64,000 bases of DNA from Nocardia bhagyanarayanae (GTDB lineage Bacteria; Actinomycetota; Actinomycetes; Mycobacteriales; Mycobacteriaceae): contig NZ_VFPG01000001.1 in the NCBI RefSeq assembly GCF_006716565.1, forward strand, positions 5,456,001 through 5,520,000. The letters run 5' to 3'. Every line of letters begins with the position of its first letter. Position 1 is the first letter of the stretch. Positions 52,765 through 61,867 of this stretch are shown here, piece by piece. Under the pieces are notes generated by a model. That model ran no database searches, was not told the DNA's origin, and saw only the letters and a program-made list of their open reading frames with translations. The position numbers were made by a program, and so were the translations under genes.

Positions 52765-53985
52765 ATGCAAGCGGGTTTGTCACACAACGGCGTGTTCGAA
52801 TTACGGTCCGGCGAGACCTGGCGCGATCCGTGGCCGATGTACGCCGAGCTGCGCGATCACGATCCGGTCCACCACGTGATTCCGGCGGATCGCCCCGACG
52901 AGGACTACTACGTGCTGTCCCGTTTCGCCGACGTCTACGACGCGGTGCGCGACGCCGAGACCTTCTCCTCGGCCTCGGGCATCACGGTCGACTATCACGA
53001 TCTGGAGAAGATCGGCCTCGGCGAGAACAAGCCGTTCGTGTTCACCGATGCCCCCGACCACACGATCTTCCGTCGCCGGGTGGCCAAGGGTTTCACTCCG
53101 CGGCAGGTCGAGGAGATCCGTCCCGCCGTACGGGAATTCGTCGTCGAGCGCATCGAGCGGCTGCGCGAAGCCGGTGGCGGCGACATCTCCGTCGAGCTGT
53201 TCAAGCCGCTGCCCACCATGGTGGTCGCGCACTATCTCGGCGTACCAGCCGCGGATAGGCCGAAGTTCGACGAATGGACCGACAGCATTGTCGCCGCCTC
53301 GGCCAGCGGCAACGTCTACTCGGCGCAGGCTGCCGTCGGCGAGCTCACCCAGTACTTCACCGCGATGATCGAACGCCGCCGCCTCGAACCGGCCGACGAC
53401 ACCATCACCCACCTGGTGGCCTCCGGCCTCGGCGAACCCGACGACATTCCCGGCATCCTGCAGATCATCGGCTTCGCCTTCACCATGATCACCGGCGGCA
53501 ACGACACCACCACCGGAAATCTCGGCGGTGCGGTCCAGCTGCTGACCACCTATCCCGACCAGCGCAAGCGGCTCATCGACGATCCGAGCCTGATCCCGGA
53601 TTCGGTCAACGAGTTTCTTCGGCTGACCTCGCCGGTGCAGAACATGGCCCGCACCGTGACCAGGGACGTGGAGATCGAGGGCGTCACCATTCCGGCGGGC
53701 AGGCGGGCGCTGATGCTCTACGCCTCGGCCAACCGCGACGAACGCGAATTCGGCCCGGACGCCGCGGAATTGGACGTCACCCGCAGGCCGAAGACCATCC
53801 TCACCTTCGGCCACGGCAACCACCACTGCCTCGGCGCGGCGGCCGCCCGCATGCAGGCCACCATCGCGTTGCAAGAGTTGCTCGCCCGCTGCCCGGACTT
53901 CACCGTCGACTTGGACGGCGTCCGCTACGCGGAGGGCAACTACGTGCGGTGGCCGGTGCACGTCCCGTTCGTGGCGAGCGCATGA
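52765..53985 (+). CDS. Cytochrome P450 (steroid/CYP125- or CYP142-like class)
   Basis: About 406 residues from the ATG at 52765. Heme-binding FGHGNHHCLG has the cysteine at residue 355, the I-helix is ITGGNDTTTG, the ExxR region is NEFLRLTSPVQ, and LLTTYPDQRKRLIDD is typical of actinobacterial class I P450s. It needs ferredoxin and reductase from elsewhere. Earlier in-frame starts (TTG 52717, ATG 52738) lie inside operator sequence; TACCGT six bases upstream of 52765 fits a leaderless mRNA. The KstR-type box suggests a steroid or sterol substrate. The TetR gene overlaps its end (ATGA). Confidence 0.9.
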   Translation: MQAGLSHNGVFELRSGETWRDPWPMYAELRDHDPVHHVIPADRPDEDYYVLSRFADVYDAVRDAETFSSASGITVDYHDLEKIGLGENKPFVFTDAPDHTIFRRRVAKGFTPRQVEEIRPAVREFVVERIERLREAGGGDISVELFKPLPTMVVAHYLGVPAADRPKFDEWTDSIVAASASGNVYSAQAAVGELTQYFTAMIERRRLEPADDTITHLVASGLGEPDDIPGILQIIGFAFTMITGGNDTTTGNLGGAVQLLTTYPDQRKRLIDDPSLIPDSVNEFLRLTSPVQNMARTVTRDVEIEGVTIPAGRRALMLYASANRDEREFGPDAAELDVTRRPKTILTFGHGNHHCLGAAAARMQATIALQELLARCPDFTVDLDGVRYAEGNYVRWPVHVPFVASA

Positions 53986-54539
53986 ACACCGACTGGCTGG
54001 CCGAGCAGCGCACCGAACTGGCCGCGCAACGGATCCTGGACGCGGCCGCGCGCCTGTTCGCCGAACGGGGCGTCGCCGACACCCAGATGGCCGATATCGC
54101 CAAGGCGGCGGGCTGTTCCCGCGCGACGGTCTACCGGTACTTCGAGAACCGGCACGCGGTGCGGCTCGCCTTCGTGCACCGGGAGGCGCGGCGCGTCGGT
54201 GCGGCGGTGGTCGCGGAGGTCGACGGGATCGCCGATCCGGGCGAGCGGATCGTGACCGCCATGCTCACCGCGGTGCGCGCGGTCCGCGCGGAGCCGCTGC
54301 TGATCGCCTGGTTCCGGCCCGCCGACGCGGGACTCGCCGTGGAGATCGGTCAGTCCTCGCAAGTGATCGAGGCGCTCGCGACCGCCTTCCTACCGGATTC
54401 GATCGGCGACGACCGGCCGCGGCTGGCGCGCTGGCTGACCCGGCTGATCGTCTCGCTGCTCACCGTCCCCGGCGTCGACGACGCGGACGAACGCGCCATG
54501 CTGGAGCATTTCGTCGCGCCGCTGTTCGCCTCCGCCTGA
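53982..54539 (+). CDS. TetR family transcriptional regulator in the P450 operon
   Basis: 185 residues with a typical TetR N-terminal helix-turn-helix (ILDAAARLFAERGVADTQMADIAKAAGCSRATVYRYFEN) and a helical ligand-binding part. The ATG overlaps the P450 stop (ATGA), so both are translated together. It is the most likely protein to bind the AGACAAA/TTTGTCT operator upstream of the P450 gene, giving substrate-responsive autoregulation. It ends convergent with ctaD 13 bases away. Confidence 0.92.
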   Translation: MNTDWLAEQRTELAAQRILDAAARLFAERGVADTQMADIAKAAGCSRATVYRYFENRHAVRLAFVHREARRVGAAVVAEVDGIADPGERIVTAMLTAVRAVRAEPLLIAWFRPADAGLAVEIGQSSQVIEALATAFLPDSIGDDRPRLARWLTRLIVSLLTVPGVDDADERAMLEHFVAPLFASA

Positions 54540-54552
54540 CCGCTCGGCGACC

Positions 54553-56307
54553 CTAGGCCTTCTTTTCGGGCGCGCCCGCGACCGGTTCCATGACGGCTTC
54601 ACCGTGCCGCGGCGCACCCCAGCCCACGTGCGCTTCGGCGCGCATGCGATCGATCATGTGCGGGTAGTGCAGCTCGAACGCGGGACGCTCGGAACGGATG
54701 CGCGGCAGCTCGTAGAAGTTGTGTCGCGGCGGCGGGCAGGTGGTGGCCCACTCCAGCGAGTTGCCATAGCCCCACGGATCGTCCACCGTGACGGGTTCGC
54801 CGTACCGGGCGCTCTTGAAGACGTTCCAGACGAACGGCAGCAGCGAGGCGCCCAGGATGAACGACCCGATGGTGGAAACCGTGTTCAGGCCGGTGAATCC
54901 GTCCGAGGGCAGGTAGTCGGCGTAGCGGCGCGGGAATCCCTCGTTACCGAGCCAGTGCTGCACCAAGAAGGTCATGTGGAAGCCGACGAACGTGGTCCAG
55001 AAGTGCCACTTGCCGAGCCGTTCGTCGAGCATGCGGCCGGTCATCTTCGGGAACCAGAAGTAGATGCCCGCGTACGTCGCGAAGGCGATGGTGCCGAAGA
55101 GCACGTAGTGGAAGTGCGCGACCACGAAGTACGAGTCGGACACGTGGAAGTCCAGCGGCGGGCTGGCCAGGATCACGCCGGACAGACCGCCGAACAGGAA
55201 CGTGACGATGAAGCCGATCGAGAACAGCATCGGCGTCTCGAAGGTCAGCTGACCGCGCCACATCGTGCCGATCCAGTTGAAGAACTTCACGCCGGTGGGC
55301 ACCGCGATGAGGAAGGTCATGAACGAGAAGAACGGCAGCAGCACCGCACCGGTGGCGAACATGTGGTGCGCCCACACCGCGACGGACAGCGCGGCGATGC
55401 CGAGGGTCGCGTAGACCAGCGTGGTGTAGCCGAAGATCGGCTTGCGGGAGAAGACCGGGAAGATCTCCGAGACGATGCCGAAGAACGGCAGCGCGATGAT
55501 GTACACCTCGGGGTGGCCGAAGAACCAGAACAGATGCTGGTAGAGGATCACCCCGCCGGTGGCCGGATCGTAGATGTGCCCGCCGAGGTGGCGGTCGTAG
55601 GCGATCGCGAACAGCGCGGCGGTGAGGATCGGGAAGGCGAGCAGGATCAGCACGCTGGTGACGACGATGTTCCAGGTGAAGATCGGCAGGCGGAACATGG
55701 TCATGCCGGGCGCGCGCAAGCAGACCACGGTGGTGATCATGTTGACCGCGCCGAGGATGGTGCCGAGACCCGAGACCGCCAGACCGAGGATCCACATGTC
55801 ACCGCCGACTCCCGGCGAGTGCATCATGTCGCTGAGCGGTTGGTACGCGGTCCAACCGAAGTCGGCGGCGCCGCCCGGGGTGATGAAACCCGCGGTCGCC
55901 ATGGTCGCACCGAACAGGTACAGCCAGTAGCTGAAGGCATTGAGGCGCGGGAAGGCCACGTCGGGTGCGCCGATCTGCAGCGGCAGGATCAGATTGGCGA
56001 AGGCGAACACCACGGCCGTCGCGTAGAACAGCAGCATGATCGTGCCGTGCATGGTGAACAGCTGATTGAACTGCTCGGTGGACAGGAACTGCATGCCAGG
56101 CCTGGCCAGTTCGCCGCGCATCAGCAGCGCCATCAGGCCGCCGATCATGAAGAACGACATCGATGTGGTCAGGTACATCGTGCCGAGCACCTTCGGGTCG
56201 GTCGTGGTGACCAACTTCAAGATGAACGACCCCTTCGGCCCCACCCGCCTCGGATACGGCCGGACGGCCTCGAGTTCCGACTCCGGCCTGGGAGCTACGG
56301 CAGTCAC
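54553..56307 (-). CDS. ctaD: Cytochrome c oxidase subunit I (CtaD), aa3-type
   Basis: Catalytic subunit of the terminal oxidase, 584 residues with 12 core membrane helices. Heme a and a3/CuB ligands are visible: [23 protein letters not shown] with the His-Tyr cross-link region, WAHHMF, and [11 protein letters not shown]. The K-channel and D-channel motifs surround them. The GTG at 56307 follows GAGGAGGATGTG; an ATG at 56328 is also in frame. Expected partners (ctaC, ctaE, qcr genes) are not in the window, as is usual for this lineage where ctaD stands apart. Confidence 0.96.
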   Translation of the reverse strand: MTAVAPRPESELEAVRPYPRRVGPKGSFILKLVTTTDPKVLGTMYLTTSMSFFMIGGLMALLMRGELARPGMQFLSTEQFNQLFTMHGTIMLLFYATAVVFAFANLILPLQIGAPDVAFPRLNAFSYWLYLFGATMATAGFITPGGAADFGWTAYQPLSDMMHSPGVGGDMWILGLAVSGLGTILGAVNMITTVVCLRAPGMTMFRLPIFTWNIVVTSVLILLAFPILTAALFAIAYDRHLGGHIYDPATGGVILYQHLFWFFGHPEVYIIALPFFGIVSEIFPVFSRKPIFGYTTLVYATLGIAALSVAVWAHHMFATGAVLLPFFSFMTFLIAVPTGVKFFNWIGTMWRGQLTFETPMLFSIGFIVTFLFGGLSGVILASPPLDFHVSDSYFVVAHFHYVLFGTIAFATYAGIYFWFPKMTGRMLDERLGKWHFWTTFVGFHMTFLVQHWLGNEGFPRRYADYLPSDGFTGLNTVSTIGSFILGASLLPFVWNVFKSARYGEPVTVDDPWGYGNSLEWATTCPPPRHNFYELPRIRSERPAFELHYPHMIDRMRAEAHVGWGAPRHGEAVMEPVAGAPEKKA

Positions 56308-56678
56308 CACATCCTCCTCGCGCGTCATATTCCGGTCCGTAGCTCGAGTTTCCGCTGCGGATCCCCACGATCGAACGACGGCGAGCATACGCCGAGCAAT
56401 TACGCAAGAGTGGAGTTTCGGGCACCTTGTTGCCGTGTCGTTGTGTGCCGTCCGACCTGCGTAAATGTGAACCGCATACGTTTGGCTCGCGGTGCGGTTT
56501 CGCGTCGATTCCCGGTGACACACCGCGCCGACCGCGATTCTCCAGAGAACCGCGAACAACTCGGTTAGGGTCGGCACGTCATGACCGCCGGGCTCGGTGC
56601 CCTTGCGACACCACCCTGCGGGTCCGGCGGTCATGGCCATCCCCACCCGCGATCTCACCGGTGCTCTAAACTCGAGCC
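56308..56678. other. Divergent region upstream of ctaD, no gene seen
   Basis: About 370 bases between ctaD and a TetR gene. It is moderately AT-rich near 56395-56480 and should hold the ctaD promoter. No protein-like frame was recognised. On the + strand TAAACT (56667-56672) lies six bases before the TetR GTG. Confidence 0.5.
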
Positions 56679-57413
56679 GTGTCGATGACGTCGTCACCCG
56701 CCCCGCAGCCCACCGGTGGCAGGCAGGCGCGCTGGCAGCCGCACAACACTCGGCGGCGCGAGCTCATCGTGACGGCCCTGATCGAATTGATCGAGGAGAC
56801 GCCGATGGGCGTCGAGGTCTCGATGCAGCGGATCACCGAGCGCTCCGGATTGTCGAAATCGGTGGTGTACCGGCAGTTCTCAGGTCGCGAGGAACTCGAC
56901 CGGCGCACCAGGACGGTGATCGGCGATCGGTTCACCGACGACATCGACGCCGCGCTCGACATCTCCGACGGTTCCATCCACGTCATCCTGCGCCGCACCA
57001 TCGCCGAGGTGGTGGACTGGATCGACCAGCACGCGCGTCTCTACGACTTCCTGCGCCGCGGTCCCGCGCTCGGCGACCCCAACGACGTGGACGGCGTGAG
57101 CAGCCTGAAGGACCGGATCGCGGCACGCACCCGCCAGCTGGTCTCCGGCCTGGCCGGAGTGGTCGGCGTGGTGGACGAGGCGGCCGCGGACACGATGACC
57201 TTCGCCATCGTGTCCATGACGGAGGCCACCGTGTCGCGCTGGGCGCGCGCTCCGGAACGCCCGATGAGCCGCGACGAACTCGTCGCCGAGCTCGCCGGTT
57301 ACACGTGGAGCGTGCTGGACGGAGTCGCGCGGGCGCACCATCTCGCGCTGGATCCCGACGAACCGCTGCTCGCCGCGCTCACTCGGTTGGCGAGCGTCGA
57401 CAGCTCCTCCTGA
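56679..57413 (+). CDS. TetR family transcriptional regulator
   Basis: 244 residues. The helix-turn-helix is [46 protein letters not shown], with a long helical C-terminal domain. The GTG start has no Shine-Dalgarno, but TAAACT is six bases upstream, as for a leaderless mRNA; ATG 56685 is an alternative. It is convergent with the AurF-like gene 16 bases away and may regulate it, although a second TetR on the other side is an equal candidate. Confidence 0.9.
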   Translation: MSMTSSPAPQPTGGRQARWQPHNTRRRELIVTALIELIEETPMGVEVSMQRITERSGLSKSVVYRQFSGREELDRRTRTVIGDRFTDDIDAALDISDGSIHVILRRTIAEVVDWIDQHARLYDFLRRGPALGDPNDVDGVSSLKDRIAARTRQLVSGLAGVVGVVDEAAADTMTFAIVSMTEATVSRWARAPERPMSRDELVAELAGYTWSVLDGVARAHHLALDPDEPLLAALTRLASVDSSS

Positions 57414-57429
57414 CGCGCCGCGAAAGACC

Positions 57430-58419
57430 TCAGGCGATGCGGCGTTCGGGTTCGCTGCGGTAGCGCGCGGCGTCGCCGTCGATGTGCAGCATCGACCACA
57501 CCCGCTTGGTGACCGGGTTCATCAGACCCAGTTCGCTCGCGAGTTTGCGGATGTCGCCGAAGTAGCCGGACAGGATCCGGCGCGACTGCGGCGCCCGCCA
57601 GAACGCGTCGCGGAACACCTCGCGCGGGATGTCGAACTCCTTGGCGAACGAGCGCGGCGGCACCATGATCTCCCCGGCCAGCCAGCGCATGGCCAACGGA
57701 AAGGCCAAGGCGCACACGGCTTTACCCGCGGGGCTCATCCGATCGATGTGCGCCTTCAGGAACTCGTTGGCGAAGGAGATGTGCCGAGCCTCCTCGGCGA
57801 TGTGGATCTCCATGGTGCGCAGCACGGCGGGCGGGATGTTGCCGCCGTCGCGGATGATCGCCTTCTGATAGTGGTCGATCGGTTCCTCGCCGCCGAGAAT
57901 GCCGATGAACAGGATGACGTGCGCGTAGCCGCCCGCCACGCCGATCAGGGGGGACAGCGCGCGGAAGATCGGCCGCATGCCGGGCACATCCACGCCGATC
58001 CGGTTGACCAACTCCTGGAACATCTGGATGTGATTGCACTCTTCGGTCATCTCGTGCAAGCAGTAACGGAACTCCGGAGAGCCGTTGGGCAGCTTCATGA
58101 TGTACTGCATCATTCCGCGGATCAGCACGCTCTCGAAGGCCGCGCCCACCTTGATCACATTCGCGGTGCGCCAGCGGCCGATCTCGATCTGCCGCTGCGG
58201 CGGCAGGTTTCGGTACCAGTCGGTCGCGCCGAGCGGATCGAACTCCGGGGACAGGATCCATCGTGGATCGTCCTTGTCGATCGCGAATTCGGGGCCGTCC
58301 CAGTCGATGTCCAGGTACGGGTCGAACTTCCGGTGCACCGAACCCTCGGACAGGGTGTCCAGCGTTTCCCAGTACTCCCGATCGAACAGTCCGGTGCGAA
58401 CCGATTCGGACAGCGTCAT
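57430..58419 (-). CDS. AurF-like diiron N-oxygenase
   Basis: 329-residue ferritin-like diiron protein resembling AurF, the p-aminobenzoate N-oxygenase. Metal-binding helices carry HEMTEECNHIQMFQELVNR and MEIHIAEEARHISFANEFLK (ExxH-type ligands). Family members oxidise aromatic amines to nitro compounds; the substrate here is unknown and no aromatic biosynthesis genes are nearby. The ATG at 58419 has AGGAGG five bases upstream; the in-frame extension to 58512 crosses the promoter and is rejected. Expression is probably repressed by a TetR protein at the promoter palindrome. Confidence 0.9.
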   Translation of the reverse strand: MTLSESVRTGLFDREYWETLDTLSEGSVHRKFDPYLDIDWDGPEFAIDKDDPRWILSPEFDPLGATDWYRNLPPQRQIEIGRWRTANVIKVGAAFESVLIRGMMQYIMKLPNGSPEFRYCLHEMTEECNHIQMFQELVNRIGVDVPGMRPIFRALSPLIGVAGGYAHVILFIGILGGEEPIDHYQKAIIRDGGNIPPAVLRTMEIHIAEEARHISFANEFLKAHIDRMSPAGKAVCALAFPLAMRWLAGEIMVPPRSFAKEFDIPREVFRDAFWRAPQSRRILSGYFGDIRKLASELGLMNPVTKRVWSMLHIDGDAARYRSEPERRIA

Positions 58420-58488
58420 CGATGCCTCCTCGCTCAGGCCGGCGCCGGGCGCCGGCACTGCGCACGCTCCTCGCGTGTTGTGATCCAG

Positions 58489-58516
58489 AATATATGGGAC
58501 TGGCGGTCCCACACAA
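58489..58516 (-). promoter_or_regulatory. AurF-like gene promoter with an operator in its spacer
   Basis: Minus strand TTGTGT (plus 58511-58516), 16 bases, TATATT (58489-58494). Nearly the whole spacer is the palindrome TGGGAC-N5-GTCCCA (58495-58511), so bound repressor would block RNA polymerase. The adjacent TetR genes are the likely source of the repressor. Confidence 0.65.
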
Positions 58517-58542
58517 TGGGGCGAGAGAGGTTTGTTCGGCGG

Positions 58543-59238
58543 TCAGGCGGGGAAACCCAGCAGGTCCAGCAGGTTGTCCAGGACCAGCTCGAACAGCTCG
58601 GTGCGGTCGGCGAAGGTGTCGCGGCCGTACATGTCGAACACGTCGAAGCTCACCGCGCCGAACAGCGCGCTCCAGACCGCGACGCCGCGCACCACCAACC
58701 AGTCCGGCACGTTCAGGTCGAATTCGTCGCGGACATCGGCGAAGCTGCCCGCCAGCGCGGTCGAGACGCGGACCGGGCGGGACGGCTCCCGCAAGCGGCC
58801 CGCACCGTACGCGTCGGCGAAGATCCGCATGAGCGTGGCGATCACCCGCACACCGGGATCGACGGTCTGGTCGGCGGGCGCCTCGTATCCCGGCACCGGC
58901 GAGCCGAAAAGCAGCCCGTACCAAGCGGGTTCGGCCAGCGCCCAGGCGCGCACCGCGCGGCCCGCCACCCGCAGCCGCTCCGCGGGATCGGCGGGCGCGG
59001 CGGTGAGGGCGTCGTCGACGGCGTCGCCGAGGGCGTTGTAGCCGTCGACGACGAGCAGGGTCAGCAACTCGTCACGGCTGCGTACGTACCGGTACACCGC
59101 CGAGGAGACCACGCCGAGATCGCGGGCCACCGCGCGCAGCGACAGCGCCGCGGCGCCGTGTGTGGCCAGATGTTCGCGGCCGATCCGCTTGATGTCCTCC
59201 ATCGTCTGGGCTCGTGCCCGCGCGCGCGGCGTCGTCAT
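58543..59238 (-). CDS. TetR family transcriptional regulator
   Basis: 231 residues: helix-turn-helix IKRIGREHLATHGAAALSLRAVARDLGVVSSAVYRYVRSRDEL and a WHG-type C-terminal domain (AWYGLLFGSPVPGYEAP). It lies upstream of the AurF-like gene on the same strand and may control it. The ATG lacks a Shine-Dalgarno; TAAAGT (plus 59246-59251) is seven bases upstream. The -10 is embedded in a TCACT-TT-AGTGA palindrome, which fits autorepression. Confidence 0.91.
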   Translation of the reverse strand: MTTPRARARAQTMEDIKRIGREHLATHGAAALSLRAVARDLGVVSSAVYRYVRSRDELLTLLVVDGYNALGDAVDDALTAAPADPAERLRVAGRAVRAWALAEPAWYGLLFGSPVPGYEAPADQTVDPGVRVIATLMRIFADAYGAGRLREPSRPVRVSTALAGSFADVRDEFDLNVPDWLVVRGVAVWSALFGAVSFDVFDMYGRDTFADRTELFELVLDNLLDLLGFPA

Positions 59239-59243
59239 GGGCG

Positions 59244-59255
59244 TCACTTTAGTGA
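59244..59255. promoter_or_regulatory. TCACT-TT-AGTGA palindrome over the TetR -10 element
   Basis: Five-base arms around TT, covering the predicted -10 of the TetR gene that starts at 59238. A probable autoregulatory operator, from position and symmetry only. Confidence 0.45.
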
Positions 59256-59273
59256 ACACCGCTCGCGAATCCG

Positions 59274-59969
59274 TCAGCCGTCCAGTTCGCGGACCGCGCG
59301 CTCGATCTCGTCGGCCAAGGTCGCACCGCCGACCTCCCACGCGGCGGCGCGGAAGCGTTCGCGGAACCGGCTCAGGTCGGTGCCGATGCCCTCGCCGCCG
59401 TAACTCGTCGCGGCCGCGTCGCGGAACGTGCGCACCATCTCGTCGGCGAGCTCGGCGATTCTGGCGCGGATGAGTTTGCGCAGCGCACCGCTGAGGGTGA
59501 TGTCGGTGCCGACGTCGTAGAGGATCAGCGCGCCCTTGAGCATCGGCTGATCGGGAATGCGCCAGCCCTCCCCGCACGGCTCGACGTACTGGGCGGCGAC
59601 GAGTTCGTCGAGGATGTCGGCGCGGCGATCGCCGAGCAGGGACGACAGTTCGTCGTCATCGATCACCACCGATTGGTCCGCCGCACCGGGATACCGCGGA
59701 TCGAGCACCGAGCGCCAGTCGGCGTTGGCGCCACGCTGGGCTTCGGCGTCGAACACCTCCCGGATCGCCTCCAGGCGCAGCCCGCGCGCCTGCATGCCGG
59801 AGATGTCGCGCAACCGATCCAGGTGTTCGTCGGTGTACACCGCCTCCTTGCCTGCGCGACCGGGTTTCGGCAGCACACCCAGTGAGTGGTAGTAGCGGAT
59901 GGTGCGCGCCGGTACACCGCTGAGATCGGCCAGCTGAAGACGGCTGTATCGGGACACGCGACTCAGCAT
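59274..59969 (-). CDS. MerR family transcriptional regulator
   Basis: 231 residues from the ATG at 59969 with GGAG five bases upstream. The N-terminal winged helix is YSRLQLADLSGVPARTIRYYHSLGVLPKPGRAGKEAVYTDEHLDRLRDI; the long C-terminal half has no metal-binding cysteines, so it senses something other than a metal. It is divergent from the ChoD-like gene, whose promoter holds a MerR-style dyad, and probably controls it. The upstream frame extension is not used. Confidence 0.9.
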   Translation of the reverse strand: MLSRVSRYSRLQLADLSGVPARTIRYYHSLGVLPKPGRAGKEAVYTDEHLDRLRDISGMQARGLRLEAIREVFDAEAQRGANADWRSVLDPRYPGAADQSVVIDDDELSSLLGDRRADILDELVAAQYVEPCGEGWRIPDQPMLKGALILYDVGTDITLSGALRKLIRARIAELADEMVRTFRDAAATSYGGEGIGTDLSRFRERFRAAAWEVGGATLADEIERAVRELDG

Positions 59970-59991
59970 AGATACTCCGGGCGACCGCTCG

Positions 59992-60020
59992 TTGACAGCT
60001 CCTACTGTCCGCATTAGCGT
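59992..60020 (+). promoter_or_regulatory. Promoter of the ChoD-like gene with a MerR-type dyad
   Basis: TTGACA (59992-59997), 17 bases, TAGCGT (60015-60020). From the -35 into the spacer runs a dyad GACAG-N6-CTGTC (59994-60009). MerR proteins bind such dyads between -35 and -10, although their promoters usually have 19-20 base spacers, so repression rather than activation is as likely. Confidence 0.5.
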
Positions 60021-60058
60021 AACGCGGGTCACTGCCGACCGTTCGAGGAGTCCCGCGC

Positions 60059-61792
60059 ATGTCCCAGCGAGCAACCGACTTCGATGTGCTCATCGTCGGT
60101 TCCGGTTTCGGCGGCAGCGTCACCGCGCTGCGCCTGGTGGAGAAGGGGTACAAGGTCGGCGTGCTCGAGGCGGGTCAGCGCTTCGCCGACGACGAACTCC
60201 CCAAGACCAGCTGGGACCTACGCAAGTTCCTATGGGCGCCGGCGCTCGGCTGTTACGGCATTCAGCGCATCCACCTGCTGCGCGACGTACTGATCCTCGG
60301 CGGCGCCGGTGTCGGCGGCGGTTCGCTGAACTACGCCAACACCCTCTACGTGCCGCCGAAGCCGTTCTTCCAGGACCCGCAGTGGCGGGACATGACGGAC
60401 TGGCGCTCGGAGCTCACGCCCTACTACGAGCAGGCCCAGAAGATGCTCGGCGTCGTGCGCAATCCGCACATGACACCCGCCGACGAGATCTTCAAGAAGG
60501 TCGCCGAGGACATGGGCGTCGGCGACACCTTCGTGCAAACCCCGGTCGGCGTGTTCTTCGGTGAGCCGGGCAAGACCGTGGCCGATCCGTACTTCGGCGG
60601 TGTCGGCCCCGAGCGCACCGGCTGCGTGGAATGCGGCGACTGCATGGTCGGCTGCAAGTTCGGCGCCAAGAACACGCTCGTCAAGAACTATCTGTACCTG
60701 GCCGAGCAGGCCGGCGCCGAGGTCGTCCCGATGACCACGGTCACCGCGCTGCGGCCGCTGCCCGACGGCACCTGGGACGTCGAGACCAAGCGCACCGGCA
60801 AGGTGGTCCGCAAACAGCCCAAGACCTACACCGCCGCGCACGTGGTGCTCGCCGCGGGCACCCGAGGCACCCAGAAGCTGCTGTTCGACATGCGCGACAA
60901 GGGCGTGCTGCCCGGCCTTTCCAAGCGGCTCGGCGTGCTGACCCGCACCAATTCCGAATCGATCGTCGGCGCCGCGACCAGGAAGGTCACTCCCGGCGTC
61001 GACTTCACCAAGGGCGTGGCGATCACGTCCTCGATCCATCCGACGCCGGACACCCACATCGAACCCGTCCGCTACGGCAAGGGCTCCAACTCGATGGGTC
61101 TGCTGCAGACGCTGATGGTGGACGGCGGCGGCCGCATCCCGCGCTGGCTGCGATTCCTGCTGCTGGTCCTGCGCCATCCGCTGCACCTGTTCCAGTTCCT
61201 CAGCACCAAGAACTGGAGCGAGCGCACCATCATCTCGCTGGTGATGCAGCACCTGGACAACTCGATCACCACCTACACCAAGCGCGGCGTGTTCGGACGC
61301 AAGCTCACCTCCAAACAGGGCCACGGCCAACCGAATCCGACGTGGATCCCGGTCGGCAACGAGGTCACGCGCAAGGTGGCCGACGAGATCGGCGGCATCG
61401 CGGGCGGCAGCTGGGGCGAGATCTTCAACATCCCGCTCACCGCGCACTTCCTCGGCGGCGCCACCATCGGCGCCGACCCGGAGCACGGCGTCATCGACGG
61501 CTACCACCGGGTCTTCGGTTATCCGACGCTGAGCGTGGTGGACGGCGCGGCGGTCTCCGCCAACCTCGGCGTGAACCCGTCGCTGACCATCACCGCGCAG
61601 GCCGAGCGGGCCGCGGCCTACTGGCCGAACAAGGGCGAGGTGGACACCAGGCCGTCGCAAAGCGAGGGGTACCAGCGGATTTCCCCGGTCGCCCCGGTCA
61701 AGCCGGTGGTACCGGCAGGCTCGCCCGCCGCGCTCGTGTTGCCGATCGTTCCGGTGCGCCCGGCGAACCAGGAGACCCCGGCCGCCGGCTGA
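60059..61792 (+). CDS. GMC oxidoreductase, ChoD-like (putative cholesterol oxidase)
   Basis: 577-residue FAD enzyme close to mycobacterial ChoD. The FAD-binding motif is FDVLIVGSGFGGSVTALRL; GGAGVGGGSLNYANTLYVP, CVECGDCMVGCKFGAKNTL and AHFLGGATIGADPEHGVIDGYHRVFG are hallmarks. ChoD-type proteins were named for cholesterol oxidation, but physiological roles vary. No signal peptide is seen. The C-terminal 50 residues are Pro/Ala-rich. The ATG has GAGGAG eight bases upstream. It is divergent from the MerR gene and followed by a strong hairpin. Confidence 0.92.
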   Translation: MSQRATDFDVLIVGSGFGGSVTALRLVEKGYKVGVLEAGQRFADDELPKTSWDLRKFLWAPALGCYGIQRIHLLRDVLILGGAGVGGGSLNYANTLYVPPKPFFQDPQWRDMTDWRSELTPYYEQAQKMLGVVRNPHMTPADEIFKKVAEDMGVGDTFVQTPVGVFFGEPGKTVADPYFGGVGPERTGCVECGDCMVGCKFGAKNTLVKNYLYLAEQAGAEVVPMTTVTALRPLPDGTWDVETKRTGKVVRKQPKTYTAAHVVLAAGTRGTQKLLFDMRDKGVLPGLSKRLGVLTRTNSESIVGAATRKVTPGVDFTKGVAITSSIHPTPDTHIEPVRYGKGSNSMGLLQTLMVDGGGRIPRWLRFLLLVLRHPLHLFQFLSTKNWSERTIISLVMQHLDNSITTYTKRGVFGRKLTSKQGHGQPNPTWIPVGNEVTRKVADEIGGIAGGSWGEIFNIPLTAHFLGGATIGADPEHGVIDGYHRVFGYPTLSVVDGAAVSANLGVNPSLTITAQAERAAAYWPNKGEVDTRPSQSEGYQRISPVAPVKPVVPAGSPAALVLPIVPVRPANQETPAAG

Positions 61793-61815
61793 GCGCGGTC
61801 GGCCGACGAAGTACC

Positions 61816-61848
61816 GGCGGCCCGTGGTCGATTCGACCGCGGGCCGCC
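61816..61848. terminator. Bidirectional hairpin terminator between ChoD-like and cyclase genes
   Basis: GGCGGCCCGTGGTCG (61816-61830) and CGACCGCGGGCCGCC (61834-61848) around ATT, with a single mismatch in 15 bp. It lies between convergent genes and is followed by TT. Confidence 0.8.
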
Positions 61849-61867
61849 TTGCGTATGGCGACCGGCG

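Noticed and set aside
54604..56568. Long plus-strand open frame opposite ctaD
   Set aside because: Antisense shadow of ctaD with no domain-like sequence.
57484..59403. 639-codon plus-strand open frame opposite AurF-like and TetR genes
   Set aside because: Spans two real minus-strand genes and their promoter; composition is that of a shadow.
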